Part shown: positions 1 through 7,638 of the stretch, piece after piece | How the letters are laid out: each line of letters begins with the position of its first letter | Position numbering within the stretch: the first letter of the stretch is position 1 | Assembly: GCA_944362765.1 (NCBI GenBank) | Contig: CALVTP010000002.1 | Span: 1-52,549 of the forward strand | Length of the DNA stretch: 52,549 nt | Direction of reading: 5' to 3' | Source of the DNA: an uncultured Clostridia bacterium | GTDB taxonomy: Bacteria; Bacillota; Clostridia; Christensenellales; DTU072 | Notes under the pieces: generated by a model | Databases searched by the model: none | Told to the model about the DNA's origin: nothing | What the model saw: only the letters and a program-made list of their open reading frames with translations | Translations under genes and position numbers: made by a program

Positions 1-735
1 ATCTTGGCTGTCAGGAACTCAAAGACCATCTACCGTCACGAGGACAAAGTCATCAAGTTATTCGACGAAAGCTTTTCGAAGGCGGACATCCTGAACGAGG
101 CGTTGAACCAGGCGCGCGTGGAGGAGACGGGTCTGAATATCCCGAAGCTTCTCGAAGTGACGACCATTGACGGCAAGTGGGCTATCGTGATAGAATATAT
201 CGAAGGGAAGACCCTGGAGCAATTGATGAAGGAAAATCCCGAAAAGAAGGACGAGTACCTCAATCTTTTCGTCGACCTGCAGATGGAAGTGCACTCCAAA
301 AAGTGCCCCCTTCTCAACAAGCTCAAGGACAAGATGAACAGAAAGATCTCCGCGGCGGATCTGAATGCCACCACCCGTTACGACCTGCATACGCGGTTGG
401 ACGGCATGCCCAAGCACGACAAAGTCTGCCACGGCGACTTCAACCCCTCCAATATCATCATCAAGCCGGACGGCACGCCGTACATTCTGGACTGGTCTCA
501 CGCCACCCAAGGAAATGCGTCGGCGGACGTAGCGAGAAGCTATCTTCTGTTCTGGCTTGCGGGCGATATCGAGGGCGCCGAAAAGTACTTAAATCTCTTC
601 TGCGAGAAATCGGATACCGCCAAACAATACGTTCAGAAGTGGATACCGATAGTAGCCGCTTCGCAGCTTGTCAAAGGCAAGAAGAACGAACGTGAATTCC
701 TCATGCACTGGATCGACGTCGTCGATTACGAATAA
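1..735 (+). CDS. APH-family small-molecule kinase (5' partial)
   Basis: The frame is open at the left edge, so the true start probably lies outside; a TTG at 4 is the first internal candidate and has no visible ribosome site. Counting from it, the protein shows the aminoglycoside-phosphotransferase/choline-kinase fold: an N-lobe strand with VIKLF (16-20), a hinge region IEYIEGKTLEQL (63-74), the catalytic loop HGDFNPSNI (143-151) and the metal-binding ILDWSHA (161-167). Members phosphorylate small hydroxylated or amino compounds with ATP in the cytoplasm; the substrate cannot be read from sequence. It ends 18 nt before the ferredoxin gene and probably belongs to the same operon. A role as partner of the SpoIIE phosphatase downstream is conceivable but unsupported by family knowledge. 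Confidence 0.75.
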   Translation: MLAVRNSKTIYRHEDKVIKLFDESFSKADILNEALNQARVEETGLNIPKLLEVTTIDGKWAIVIEYIEGKTLEQLMKENPEKKDEYLNLFVDLQMEVHSKKCPLLNKLKDKMNRKISAADLNATTRYDLHTRLDGMPKHDKVCHGDFNPSNIIIKPDGTPYILDWSHATQGNASADVARSYLLFWLAGDIEGAEKYLNLFCEKSDTAKQYVQKWIPIVAASQLVKGKKNEREFLMHWIDVVDYE

Positions 736-753
736 CGGGAAAAGGAGTTAATC

Positions 754-1005
754 ATGGTAAAAGTCACCGTCTGTATCGGAAGTTCCTGCCACCTGAAAGG
801 TTCGAGGCAGGTAGTCGAAGAGCTGCAATACATCGTAAAGCGTAAAAATCTCGGCGAGGACGTCGAACTTGCGGGCGCTTTCTGCATGGGCAAGTGCGCC
901 GAACAGGGAGTTTCCGTCACCGTAAACGGCGAGTATTACTCGGTAGACCCCGCCAAAGTCGAGGAGTTCTTCGACGACGTCATAGTCAAGGCATTGAACG
1001 CATAA
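754..1005 (+). CDS. Thioredoxin-like [2Fe-2S] ferredoxin
   Basis: An 83-aa protein starting at ATG 754, with an AAGGAG ribosome site about 8 nt upstream. It carries the four cysteines of thioredoxin-fold [2Fe-2S] ferredoxins of the NuoE/HydC type: C7 and C12 (CIGSSC) and C44 and C48 (FCMGKC). It is a stand-alone domain without the N-terminal helical part of NuoE. Such small ferredoxins are regularly encoded beside multi-domain [FeFe] hydrogenases and act in cytoplasmic electron transfer. It sits 28 nt upstream of the sensory hydrogenase gene and is most likely its electron partner, or a redox-sensing partner; the partnership is inferred from position. Confidence 0.87.
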   Translation: MVKVTVCIGSSCHLKGSRQVVEELQYIVKRKNLGEDVELAGAFCMGKCAEQGVSVTVNGEYYSVDPAKVEEFFDDVIVKALNA

Positions 1006-1033
1006 CTTAAACCCTTACAGGGGAGGGATCAGT

Positions 1034-2725
1034 ATGCAATACCTGGATTTTACCGGCTCTCGTTGCAGGGACTGTTATAAGTGCCTGCGCGAGTGCCCCG
1101 TCAAGGCGATAAAGTTTGTCGACCACGAGGCAAGGATTATTTCCGACAGGTGCATCCTTTGCGGTAAGTGCACCGTCGTCTGCCCCCAAAACGCCAAGCG
1201 CGTCCACAGCGAAATTGACGAGGTGGAAGCGCTCTTAGCCTCCGGAAAACCCGTTATCGCTTCCGTTGCGCCGAGTTTTGTCTCGGCTTTCGGCGTTAAA
1301 GACTTCGCCGTAATGGGGATAGCGCTCGGGAAACTCGGTTTTAAAATGGCTGAAGAGACCGCCGTCGGCGCCAATATCGTGACCGCGGAGTACGAAAAAC
1401 TTCTGGACACCGGCGAATATAAAAACTTCATTACTTCCGCCTGCCCCGCCATCAACCGCATGATACAGCTGTATTATCCGAAGGCGCTGAAATATTTGGC
1501 TCCGGTGGCGTCGCCGATGGTGGCGCACGCAAGGCTTTTAAAGAAGCGCTACCCCGAAGCCGAAGTGGTATTCATCGGTCCGTGTATCGCAAAAAAGCGG
1601 GAAGGCAGGGAGTCGGGGCTTATTTCGGCGGTGCTGACTTTCAAGGAATTGAAAGCGCTTTTCGACGGCAGAGGTATCGACTTAAACACCATCGCTTCGA
1701 TAAAGGTGACGGAGCCGGTAAAGAACCGCTCCAAGTACTACCCGATAAGCCGCGGAATCATAAAATCCTTTAATCGGTTACCCGAATGCTACGAATATGT
1801 AGCCGTAGACGGCGTTAAGCGCAGTTTTGACGTTTTGGAAGACATCGATAAACTCGAAGGCATGTTCATAGAAATCAACTGCTGCGAGTACGCCTGTATC
1901 AACGGACCGGCGACGATAAAAGCGGAGGGCGCGCTGAAAGCCAACGAGGACGTCAGGCGGTATGCGCTGGACAGTCTGAAAGAGGGCGAAGCGGGCTATT
2001 TGGACGCGATGGGCGTCGACCTTGCGGAAGGACACCCGAGAATTTCTTTGGGGAACGTCGTGCCCAGCGAACGTGACATCCGCGCCGTCCTGGCGAAGAC
2101 CGGAAAAGTCAAGCCCGAGGACGAACTGAATTGCGGCGCCTGCGGTTATCCCACCTGCCGTGAAAAGGCAATAGCCGTTCTGAACGGCAACGCCGACCTC
2201 GATATGTGCATTCCGTATATGAGAACGAGGGCGGAATCGATGTCTTATGAAATCATTCAGAACAGCCCGAACGGCATCATAATGATGGATTACGACCTTA
2301 AAATCACCGAATCGAACGCGCTTGCAAGGAAGCTTCTCGGCATTGCTTTGGACGAACCGAAAGGCACTTACCTATACGAATCGGTCAATGCCGCCGACTT
2401 TTTCCAAGCAGTCTCCGGCGGGAAGGACGTCCATAAAAAGAAGCTCTATATCGAGGAGACCAAGCGCTACGTCGATATGAACATTATACTTTTGCCGGAG
2501 CACAAGACGCTGTTTGCGGTGTTGAAGGACGTCACAAACGCCGTGGAATATTCCAAAGAGCTCGACGAAGTGCGCGAAAAGACGTTGGAAACCACCGACG
2601 CCGTCATAAAAAAGCAGATGCGCGTCGCGCAGGAGATAGCTTCTCTGCTCGGCGAGACGACGGCGGAAACCAAGGTGGCATTGCTGAAGTTGAAGGATAC
2701 GCTGGCGGGCGAAAAGGACGAATAA
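1034..2725 (+). CDS. Sensory-type [FeFe] hydrogenase with PAS domain
   Basis: A 563-aa protein with an AGGGGAGGG ribosome site. Domain order: two [4Fe-4S] ferredoxin motifs (C11/14/17/21 and C40/43/46/50); H-cluster domain about 75-360; a further Fe-S motif with C367, C370, C375, C392; PAS domain about 405-505; C-terminal helix. The H-cluster cysteines are C137 (TSACP), C184 (GPCIAKK), C284 and C288 (CCEYACINGP). The first cysteine of the usual TSCCP, the proton-transfer residue of catalytic enzymes, is alanine (A136), as described for the putative sensory hydrogenase of Thermotoga maritima. There is no kinase domain. The next gene, directly abutting, encodes a SpoIIE phosphatase, which fits the phosphatase-linked group C class. 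Likely role: H2 or redox sensing in the cytoplasm with output through the phosphatase. Confidence 0.9.
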   Translation: MQYLDFTGSRCRDCYKCLRECPVKAIKFVDHEARIISDRCILCGKCTVVCPQNAKRVHSEIDEVEALLASGKPVIASVAPSFVSAFGVKDFAVMGIALGKLGFKMAEETAVGANIVTAEYEKLLDTGEYKNFITSACPAINRMIQLYYPKALKYLAPVASPMVAHARLLKKRYPEAEVVFIGPCIAKKREGRESGLISAVLTFKELKALFDGRGIDLNTIASIKVTEPVKNRSKYYPISRGIIKSFNRLPECYEYVAVDGVKRSFDVLEDIDKLEGMFIEINCCEYACINGPATIKAEGALKANEDVRRYALDSLKEGEAGYLDAMGVDLAEGHPRISLGNVVPSERDIRAVLAKTGKVKPEDELNCGACGYPTCREKAIAVLNGNADLDMCIPYMRTRAESMSYEIIQNSPNGIIMMDYDLKITESNALARKLLGIALDEPKGTYLYESVNAADFFQAVSGGKDVHKKKLYIEETKRYVDMNIILLPEHKTLFAVLKDVTNAVEYSKELDEVREKTLETTDAVIKKQMRVAQEIASLLGETTAETKVALLKLKDTLAGEKDE

Positions 2726-3886
2726 ATGGAACTCTACCTCGAAAACGGCTATACGTCGCTGAATAAAGCGGGCGAAGAGCTCTGCGGCGACCGCGTCAAA
2801 GTCACCGACGACGGGCGCTTTACGACGTTGGTGCTGGCGGACGGGCTGGGCTCGGGCGTCAAAGCCAATATTTTGTCGACGCTTACCAGCACCATTCTCT
2901 GCACGATGGTTTCAGGCGGAGTTTCGATAGACGAGTGTATCGATACCATCATCCAGACCCTCCCGGTCTGCAAGGAAAGAGGTGTGGCGTACGCCACCTT
3001 CACCGTCATTCACGTCGACAGAGAAGGAAAGGGGTATATGTTCGAGTTCGACAACCCCGAAGCCATATACATAACCGGCGGGAAATGCCGCGATTTCGAC
3101 AGAACGCCGCATAAATACGAAGGAAGAACCGTTTACGTCACCGCACTCAATCTGCAACCCGGAGATTATATCGTGACGATGTCCGACGGCGTCATTCACG
3201 CGGGGATCGGCATGATTCTGAATTTCGGGTGGCTAAGAAAGGACGTCATGGAGTACCTTGACAAGAACGTTTTGCCCGGCATGAGCGCGACGGCGGTGGC
3301 ATGTCTTCTGGCTTCCGCCTGTAACGACCTCTATCTCGACAAACCGGGTGACGATACCACCGTGGCGGCGGTCAGGATCCGCGAAGCGGTGCATGTCAAT
3401 ATTATGGTCGGACCGCCCGTGGATAAATCGAAGGACGATTTCTATATCTCGAGGTTTTTGGAGGGAGACTCCAAAAAAGTGGTGTGCGGCGGCACCAGCT
3501 CCACGATAGTCGCAAGGTATCTGAACACGACCGTCAAAGCCGACTTCGATTTCCCCGATAAGGAAGTGCCTCCGATAGGGCATATCGACGGCATCGACCT
3601 GACGACGGAAGGGGTATTGACGCTCCGAAAATTGGTGGAACTAAGCGAAAAATATCTTTCGCATACCGACCTGACCCCAAAGACCTTTACCAAGCGCGAC
3701 GGAGCGTCGCTGCTTGCCGACATGCTCTTCGAGAAGGCGACGCACGTCAAATTTTTCGTCGGTCAGTCGATAAACGCCGCCCATCAGGGGCTGCCGATCG
3801 ACATCACGATGAAATTGAAGTTGGTCGACACCATTTCCGAAAACCTCAAAAAGGCGGGGAAGACAGTGGAGGTCTACTATGACTAA
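2726..3886 (+). CDS. SpoIIE/PP2C-type serine phosphatase
   Basis: A 386-aa protein whose ATG follows the hydrogenase stop codon with no gap, so the two are translationally coupled. The PP2C metal-binding aspartates are present: ADGLGSG (D39), MSDGVIHAG (D154) and GDDTTVA (D209/D210). About 150 further residues, from VHVNIMVGPP onward, form a C-terminal extension of unknown function. SpoIIE-family phosphatases act on serine phosphates of anti-anti-sigma-type proteins. No anti-sigma kinase or STAS protein lies in this window, so the substrate is unknown. Neighbourhood suggests it is the output module of the sensory hydrogenase. The 3' end overlaps the next gene by 8 nt. Confidence 0.88.
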   Translation: MELYLENGYTSLNKAGEELCGDRVKVTDDGRFTTLVLADGLGSGVKANILSTLTSTILCTMVSGGVSIDECIDTIIQTLPVCKERGVAYATFTVIHVDREGKGYMFEFDNPEAIYITGGKCRDFDRTPHKYEGRTVYVTALNLQPGDYIVTMSDGVIHAGIGMILNFGWLRKDVMEYLDKNVLPGMSATAVACLLASACNDLYLDKPGDDTTVAAVRIREAVHVNIMVGPPVDKSKDDFYISRFLEGDSKKVVCGGTSSTIVARYLNTTVKADFDFPDKEVPPIGHIDGIDLTTEGVLTLRKLVELSEKYLSHTDLTPKTFTKRDGASLLADMLFEKATHVKFFVGQSINAAHQGLPIDITMKLKLVDTISENLKKAGKTVEVYYD

Positions 3887-4421
3887 AATTTTGGTATTTA
3901 CCGACCTTCACGGCTCGGCGGAGTCCGCCGAAAAGCTGTCCTTGATAGCCCGCGCCGAAGGCGCCGAACTGATGATAAGCCTCGGCGACGTCAACTATTC
4001 CGGCGCCCGCAACGACCCTCCCGGAGACTATGCACCGAAAGCGGTTTGCAGCGCACTTAGCCAACTTTCGGTTCCCGTAATATACATTAAGGGTAACTGC
4101 GACTCGGAAATTGATGAAATGGTCATCGGTAAACCGTTCGAGGAAAGACGACTGATGCTTATAGACGGCAAGAGGGTCTTATTCACTCACGGACACCGTC
4201 TCAATCCCGCGCATCCTCCACCCGCGGGCTATGCGGACGACGTCGTCTACGGACACACGCATATAAACGCCGTTACCGAAACGGCGGGAATGAAGTTTAT
4301 CAATCTTGCTTCGATAACGATGCCGAAAGGGGGAGCGCCGCGCTCCTACGCCGTCATCGAAAACGGAGTATTCACCATCAAAGACACGGACGGCGAAACC
4401 GTCCTTACGACAAAACTATGA
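3879..4421 (+). CDS. Calcineurin-like phosphoesterase, YfcE/MJ0936 family
   Basis: A 180-aa single-domain metallophosphoesterase. All family motifs are visible: TDLHG (D9, H11), LGDV (D37), GNCD (N73, D75), THGH and YGHTH. Members bind two divalent metals and hydrolyse phosphodiesters; the natural substrate is generally unknown, so cyclic nucleotide hydrolysis is only a possibility. The gene overlaps the phosphatase by 8 nt and the downstream hydrogenase by 4 nt (ATGA), so it is locked into the hydrogenase operon. A phosphodiesterase between a phosphatase and a hydrogenase suggests a signalling or cofactor-maintenance job, which is inference. Confidence 0.87.
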   Translation: MTKILVFTDLHGSAESAEKLSLIARAEGAELMISLGDVNYSGARNDPPGDYAPKAVCSALSQLSVPVIYIKGNCDSEIDEMVIGKPFEERRLMLIDGKRVLFTHGHRLNPAHPPPAGYADDVVYGHTHINAVTETAGMKFINLASITMPKGGAPRSYAVIENGVFTIKDTDGETVLTTKL

Positions 4422-5845
4422 ACAGATTCGACACTAAAGTTCAATACCTGAAATACCGCGTACTGAAAGAGGTGGCGCGCTACGCCTGGCAGGACAAGCT
4501 TTACGATAAGCTTCTCGACATTCCGTCGATAATAGTGCCCGGCAAGACGCCCACAATGCGCTGCTGCGTTTATAAAGAAAGGGCGATCCTGAACGAGCGC
4601 GTCAAGCTTGCAATGGGCGGAGACCCCTCTAATCCGAACGTTATCGAAGTCATCGATATCGCATGTGACGACTGTCCTTCGGGTGGCTACGAGGTGACGA
4701 CGGCTTGCCGCGGCTGCCTTGCGCACCGTTGCGAAGCGGCTTGTAAAAAGGGAGCGATCACCTTCGACCACAATCAAAAGGCGCATATCGACAAGTCCAA
4801 GTGCGTCGAGTGCGGCATGTGCAGCAAAGTATGCCCGTACTCCGCCATAATTAATCTCAAACGCCCTTGCGAAAATTCATGCAAGGTCAAAGCCATCTCG
4901 ATGTCGGAAACGCTCGCCGCGCAAATCGATAACTCGAAATGCATCTCCTGCGGCGCCTGCGTGTATCAATGCCCCTTCGGTGCCATCTCCGATAAATCCT
5001 ATATTCTGGACGTCATCGACATCATCAAAAAGTCCGAAAACAATACCAAGTATAAAGTCTATGCCGTAGTGGCGCCCTCTATCGCCAGCCAGTTTACTTA
5101 CGTAACCTTAGGAAAGGTGGTCAGCGCGATAAAGGAACTCGGCTTCTTCCACGTCGTCGAAGCAGCTCTCGGAGCCGACATGGTCGCGGATGCGGAGTCG
5201 AAGGAGCTCGTAGAAAAAGGTTTCCTCACCAGTTCCTGCTGCCCGGCGTTCGTTATGTACATCCATCAGCAATTCCCCGACTTGGTCAAGAATATTTCGC
5301 ACAATCTTTCGCCGATGGCAACTATCGCCAAATACATGAAACAGGCAGATCCGACATCCAAAGTCATATTTATAGGACCCTGTACCGCAAAAAAGATGGA
5401 ATTCAAGAAAAAGGAAGTGCGCCCCTGGGTCGATTCCGTCATAACATTTGAGGAGCTCCAGGCGCTTATCGATTCCAAGGAGATCGATATGCCGTCGCTT
5501 TCCGAAGGGCACCTTGACAACGCCTCTTATTTCGGCAGAATCTTTGCACGCTCAGGCGGTGTTTCCGACGCGGTGAGACAGGCGCTCAAAGAAAACGGCA
5601 TAGAAGGCTTTGAGTTCAAACCGATAGTCTGCGACGGTATCGAACAATGCAAAGCGGCATTGTTGAGAGCGTCGAAGAACATGCTTCCCAACAACTTCAT
5701 CGAAGGTATGGCGTGCGTGGACGGATGTATCGGCGGAGCAGGGTGTCTGACGCACGGAATAAAGAACAAAGCCGCGGCGGACGAATACGGCAAAGAAGCC
5801 CTGGAAAAAAATATTCATGATGCGCTCTCCCAATTAATATTATAA
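4418..5845 (+). CDS. [FeFe] hydrogenase, group B-like catalytic subunit
   Basis: A 475-aa protein. The N-terminal 80 residues are unassigned. Ferredoxin-type cysteine motifs follow at about 97-139 (CRGC, CVECGMCSKVC) and 151-185 (CISCGACVYQC). The H-cluster domain is about 215-450 with all motifs: TSSCCPAF (C274, C275), GPCTAKK (C322) and MACVDGCIGGAG (C433, C437). Unlike the sensory paralogue it keeps both cysteines of the first motif. The phenylalanine after CCPA and the GCIGGAG form resemble group B (monomeric, clostridial) enzymes more than group A; the exact group needs a tree. It should evolve or consume H2 with ferredoxin in the cytoplasm. The start overlaps the previous stop. Its last codons lie inside the left arm of palindromic element A. 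Confidence 0.92.
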   Translation: MNRFDTKVQYLKYRVLKEVARYAWQDKLYDKLLDIPSIIVPGKTPTMRCCVYKERAILNERVKLAMGGDPSNPNVIEVIDIACDDCPSGGYEVTTACRGCLAHRCEAACKKGAITFDHNQKAHIDKSKCVECGMCSKVCPYSAIINLKRPCENSCKVKAISMSETLAAQIDNSKCISCGACVYQCPFGAISDKSYILDVIDIIKKSENNTKYKVYAVVAPSIASQFTYVTLGKVVSAIKELGFFHVVEAALGADMVADAESKELVEKGFLTSSCCPAFVMYIHQQFPDLVKNISHNLSPMATIAKYMKQADPTSKVIFIGPCTAKKMEFKKKEVRPWVDSVITFEELQALIDSKEIDMPSLSEGHLDNASYFGRIFARSGGVSDAVRQALKENGIEGFEFKPIVCDGIEQCKAALLRASKNMLPNNFIEGMACVDGCIGGAGCLTHGIKNKAAADEYGKEALEKNIHDALSQLIL

Positions 5846-5978
5846 TTTTCCTTTGCCCGATTTTAGAGTAAGGGAACATATATTGCTCGCGAAAACAAAA
5901 CCTTATGAAAGGAAGTCCGTACCCCGTACGGGCTTTTTTCATAAGGTAGGACAGATGGGCAAAGGAAAATTATAATAT
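5837..5978. repeat. Nested palindromic element A (left boundary of island)
   Basis: Perfect 22-bp outer inverted arms lie at 5837-5858 and 5957-5978 (core AATTTTCCTTTGCCC). Inside is a second near-perfect palindrome at 5901-5922 and 5926-5946 (CCTTATGAAA ... TTTCATAAGG). Between outer and inner arms lies the motif TTGCTCGCGAAAAC shared by copies A and C, with close variants in B, D and F. The left arm contains the last residues and stop codon of the hydrogenase gene. Five related elements follow (B to F). It could be a REP/BIME- or MITE-like repeat, or a composite terminator; no transposase is seen nearby. Confidence 0.85.
5913..5939 (+). terminator. Intrinsic terminator inside element A
   Basis: The stem AAGTCCGTAC/GTACGGGCTT around a CCC loop is followed by a T run (5934-5939). 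It should terminate the hydrogenase operon. The identical sequence recurs in element C. Confidence 0.8.
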
Positions 5979-6253
5979 AGCCGCGGCTTGGGGCGCTCTT
6001 GCGGGTGCTTTTCCGCGAAGTGTATAAGATTTAAAGGTCTACACCCTTCGGGCGTCTTCGGTCATGTACCCCCATGTACACTCCCTTCGACGCTTCGCAA
6101 AAAATCACCCGCAACACCGGCGTCCAAACTATTACTTATTCAAACGGCTTGTATCCTTCGCCTTCGCCCCAATCCGCTCCGTATCCCGTTCAATACACGC
6201 TCGTCTACATCTCGACGACTTCATCTTACAGTGAGGGAATGGTCGTTTGTAGC
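5979..6253 (+). repeat. Non-coding repeat cassette 1
   Basis: No convincing gene. It begins with the CCGCGGCTTGGGGC flank common to elements A to C. It contains a 97-bp box (6166-6262) that recurs at 6587-6683, and its first 26 bp recur exactly, inverted, at 10823-10848. The stretch 6000-6080 (GCGGGTGCTTTTCCGCG, then TGTACCCCCATGTACA) also has an inverted counterpart at 10870-10980. Short open frames here show no ribosome site and no recognisable protein. Confidence 0.7.
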
Positions 6254-6367
6254 CCTTCCCGCAAAGTTAAAGTATGGGAACTTTTATTGCTCGCTTGAAC
6301 AAAACCTTATGGAAAAGCTTGTACGCACGTACGAGCTTTTTTCATAAGGAGCTATAGACGCGGGAAG
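6254..6367. repeat. Nested palindromic element B
   Basis: Outer arms CTTCCCGC (6255-6262) and GCGGGAAG (6360-6367). The inner palindrome runs from CCTTATGGAAAAGCTTGTAC to the GTACGAGCTTTTTTCATAAGG side, with a T run that should terminate rightward transcription. Same orientation as A and C; the arms differ from A but pair with each other. Confidence 0.75.
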
Positions 6368-6489
6368 AAAATTTTATCCGCGGCTTGGGGCATATTTCAC
6401 GGCGCTTTCGGGCGAAAGAAACAAGTTTCCCACAGGGGCTCCCTTGATTGTATGTCTATACTAATCGGCGGGAGTTTCGCCCGAAACCG

Positions 6490-6523
6490 CAGGTAATGAT
6501 GCCTCCCGAGGCATCATTGCCTG
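6490..6523. repeat. Long perfect hairpin in cassette 2
   Basis: CAGGTAATGATGCCTC is followed, after two bases, by its inverse complement, giving a 16-bp stem with one G-U pair. No T run follows, so it is not a classical terminator. It lies in cassette 2, between elements B and C. Confidence 0.75.
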
Positions 6524-6586
6524 CTTCGCCGCAAACTAACGCAATCCCGACTTCTGTCCGTTCAAACAGCTTTTGTTTCTTTGCTT

Positions 6587-6683
6587 GCCCCAATCCGCTG
6601 CGTGTCCCATACTTTACACGGTAGTCTACATCTCGACGACTTCATCTTACAGTGAGGGGATGGTCGACAGAAGCCCTTCCCGC
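6587..6683 (+). repeat. Second copy of the 97-bp box
   Basis: Equal in length and closely similar to 6166-6262, offset by 421 bp. Both copies contain CTACATCTCGACGACTTCAT and the end AGCCCTTCCCGC. The high conservation of the middle, against the poorly conserved cassette 5' parts, suggests selection or recent copying. Confidence 0.8.
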
Positions 6684-6805
6684 AGGAGTGAAGTAAGGGA
6701 ACATTAATTGCTCGCGAAAACAAAACCTTATGAAAGGAAGTCCGTACCCCGTACGGGCTTTTTTCATAAGGTAGGATAGATGGGCAAAGGAAAATTATAA
6801 TATAG
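6674..6805. repeat. Nested palindromic element C (mosaic)
   Basis: The inner palindrome at 6726-6772 is identical to that of A, terminator included. The right side (GGGCAAAGGAAAATTATAAT) also matches A, but the left side (CCCTTCCCGC) is of type B, so the outer arms no longer pair. This is a mosaic of A-type and B-type copies. Downstream, 6806-7240 has no supported gene; it holds a GGACAG/CTGTCC hairpin near 6843 and a GCGGCATAC/GTATGCCGC palindrome at 6956-6976. Confidence 0.75.
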
Positions 6806-7001
6806 CCGCGGCTTGGGGCATATTTTACGTCGCTTTCGGGCAGGACAGGAGCGAAGCGACTGTCCGTTTTGGAGCAAACTCTTATAATACCGAAGAGAAG
6901 GAAGAGATATCGTCTTAGAAAGATAGATTTTGCGGCGGAGTGACGAAATGAGAGAGCGGCATACGACGTATGCCGCGAACGATATTTCTATACTCCTCCA
7001 C

Positions 7002-7074
7002 AAAAGATAATTTCTAAGGGGATGGAAATTTCTTCGAAGCGGTATTATTGAAATAATGCCGGGTACTATGAGTA
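7002..7074 (+). repeat. TIR-like repeat, copy 1 of 3
   Basis: AAAAGATAATTTCT ... AAATTTCTTCGAAGCGG ... GGGTACTATGAGTA. A second copy lies at 7377-7450 and a decayed third (ATG changed to ATA) near 8868-8896. Each ends in what resembles a gene start (ATGAGTA), but the frames close within 8 to 15 codons. They look like copied 5' ends of a lost multi-copy gene; the identity is unknown. Confidence 0.6.
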
Positions 7075-7244
7075 TATTAAATTTGCTACGATAAACGGTA
7101 AAGCAGGCTTCACCGTTATGCGCATTTAAACGCAAAGCTGTTGCGTGATTGCGAGTCAAGCCACGAGCTTCGCGCTCCGCCTAAGATGTACATGACAGAG
7201 ACATTTCACGCAAAAGCACCCGCAAGAGCGCCTTAATACGCGGG

Positions 7245-7374
7245 TATAATTTTCTTCCCGTCTCTATCCCTTCCTTATGAGAAAAGCCTGTACGAGAGTA
7301 CAAGCTTTTTTATAAGTGTCTGTTTTCGCGAGCTGAAAAGTTTTCTTACTTTAAATCGCGGGAAGAAAATTATA
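7245..7374. repeat. Nested palindromic element D (inverted)
   Basis: Outer 16-bp arms TATAATTTTCTTCCCG (7245-7260) and its exact complement at 7359-7374. The inner palindrome is built on CTTATGAGAAAAGCCTGTAC and GTACAAGCTTTTTTATAAG. The TTTTCGCGAG motif shows that D is inverted relative to A to C. Its flank (AAAAGCACCCGCAAGAGCGC, 7212-7231) is the inverse of 5995-6012. Confidence 0.8.
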
Positions 7375-7376
7375 AA

Positions 7377-7450
7377 AAAAGATAATTTCTGGGGCGATAG
7401 AAATTTCTTCGAAGCGGTATTATTTTGATTAAAGTGGGGTACTATGAGTA
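7377..7450 (+). repeat. TIR-like repeat, copy 2 of 3
   Basis: Close copy of 7002-7074. The ATG at 7445 opens a 15-codon frame reading MSKYRDSIGHYLNRL before a TAG. The peptide faintly recalls the start of sigma-70-like proteins, but this is too short to claim. Confidence 0.6.
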
Positions 7451-7603
7451 AATACAGAGACAGCATAGGGCATTATTTAAACAGGCTTTAGTTGAAGAAG
7501 CTCTTACAAGAAGAAATGTTATTTATTGAATCGGTATGCTATAATTTCAGCACGAAAATAAATATAAATCCTTAAATTAAATCAATTAATTTAACAAAAA
7601 CTA

Positions 7604-7632
7604 TTGCAATTTATCCCATTTTATGATATAAT
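7604..7632 (+). promoter_or_regulatory. Strong sigma-A promoter of candidate RNA 1
   Basis: TTGCAA (7604-7609), 17-bp spacer, TATAAT (7627-7632), preceded by an A/T-rich tract (ATTAATTTAACAAAAA). The expected transcription start is near 7639 at GGGG. A near-copy lies at 8324-8352. No plausible protein begins downstream. Confidence 0.75.
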
Positions 7633-7638
7633 TATAGG

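Noticed and set aside
5837..6805. Integron-like attC cassette array
   Set aside because: Palindromes at about 415-bp spacing invite the idea, but the attC core sites and cassette ORFs are absent, and the repeats occur in both orientations.
7445..7492. MSKYRDSIGHYLNRL peptide as a sigma-factor relic
   Set aside because: Fifteen residues are too few to assign; kept only as part of the repeated gene-start observation.
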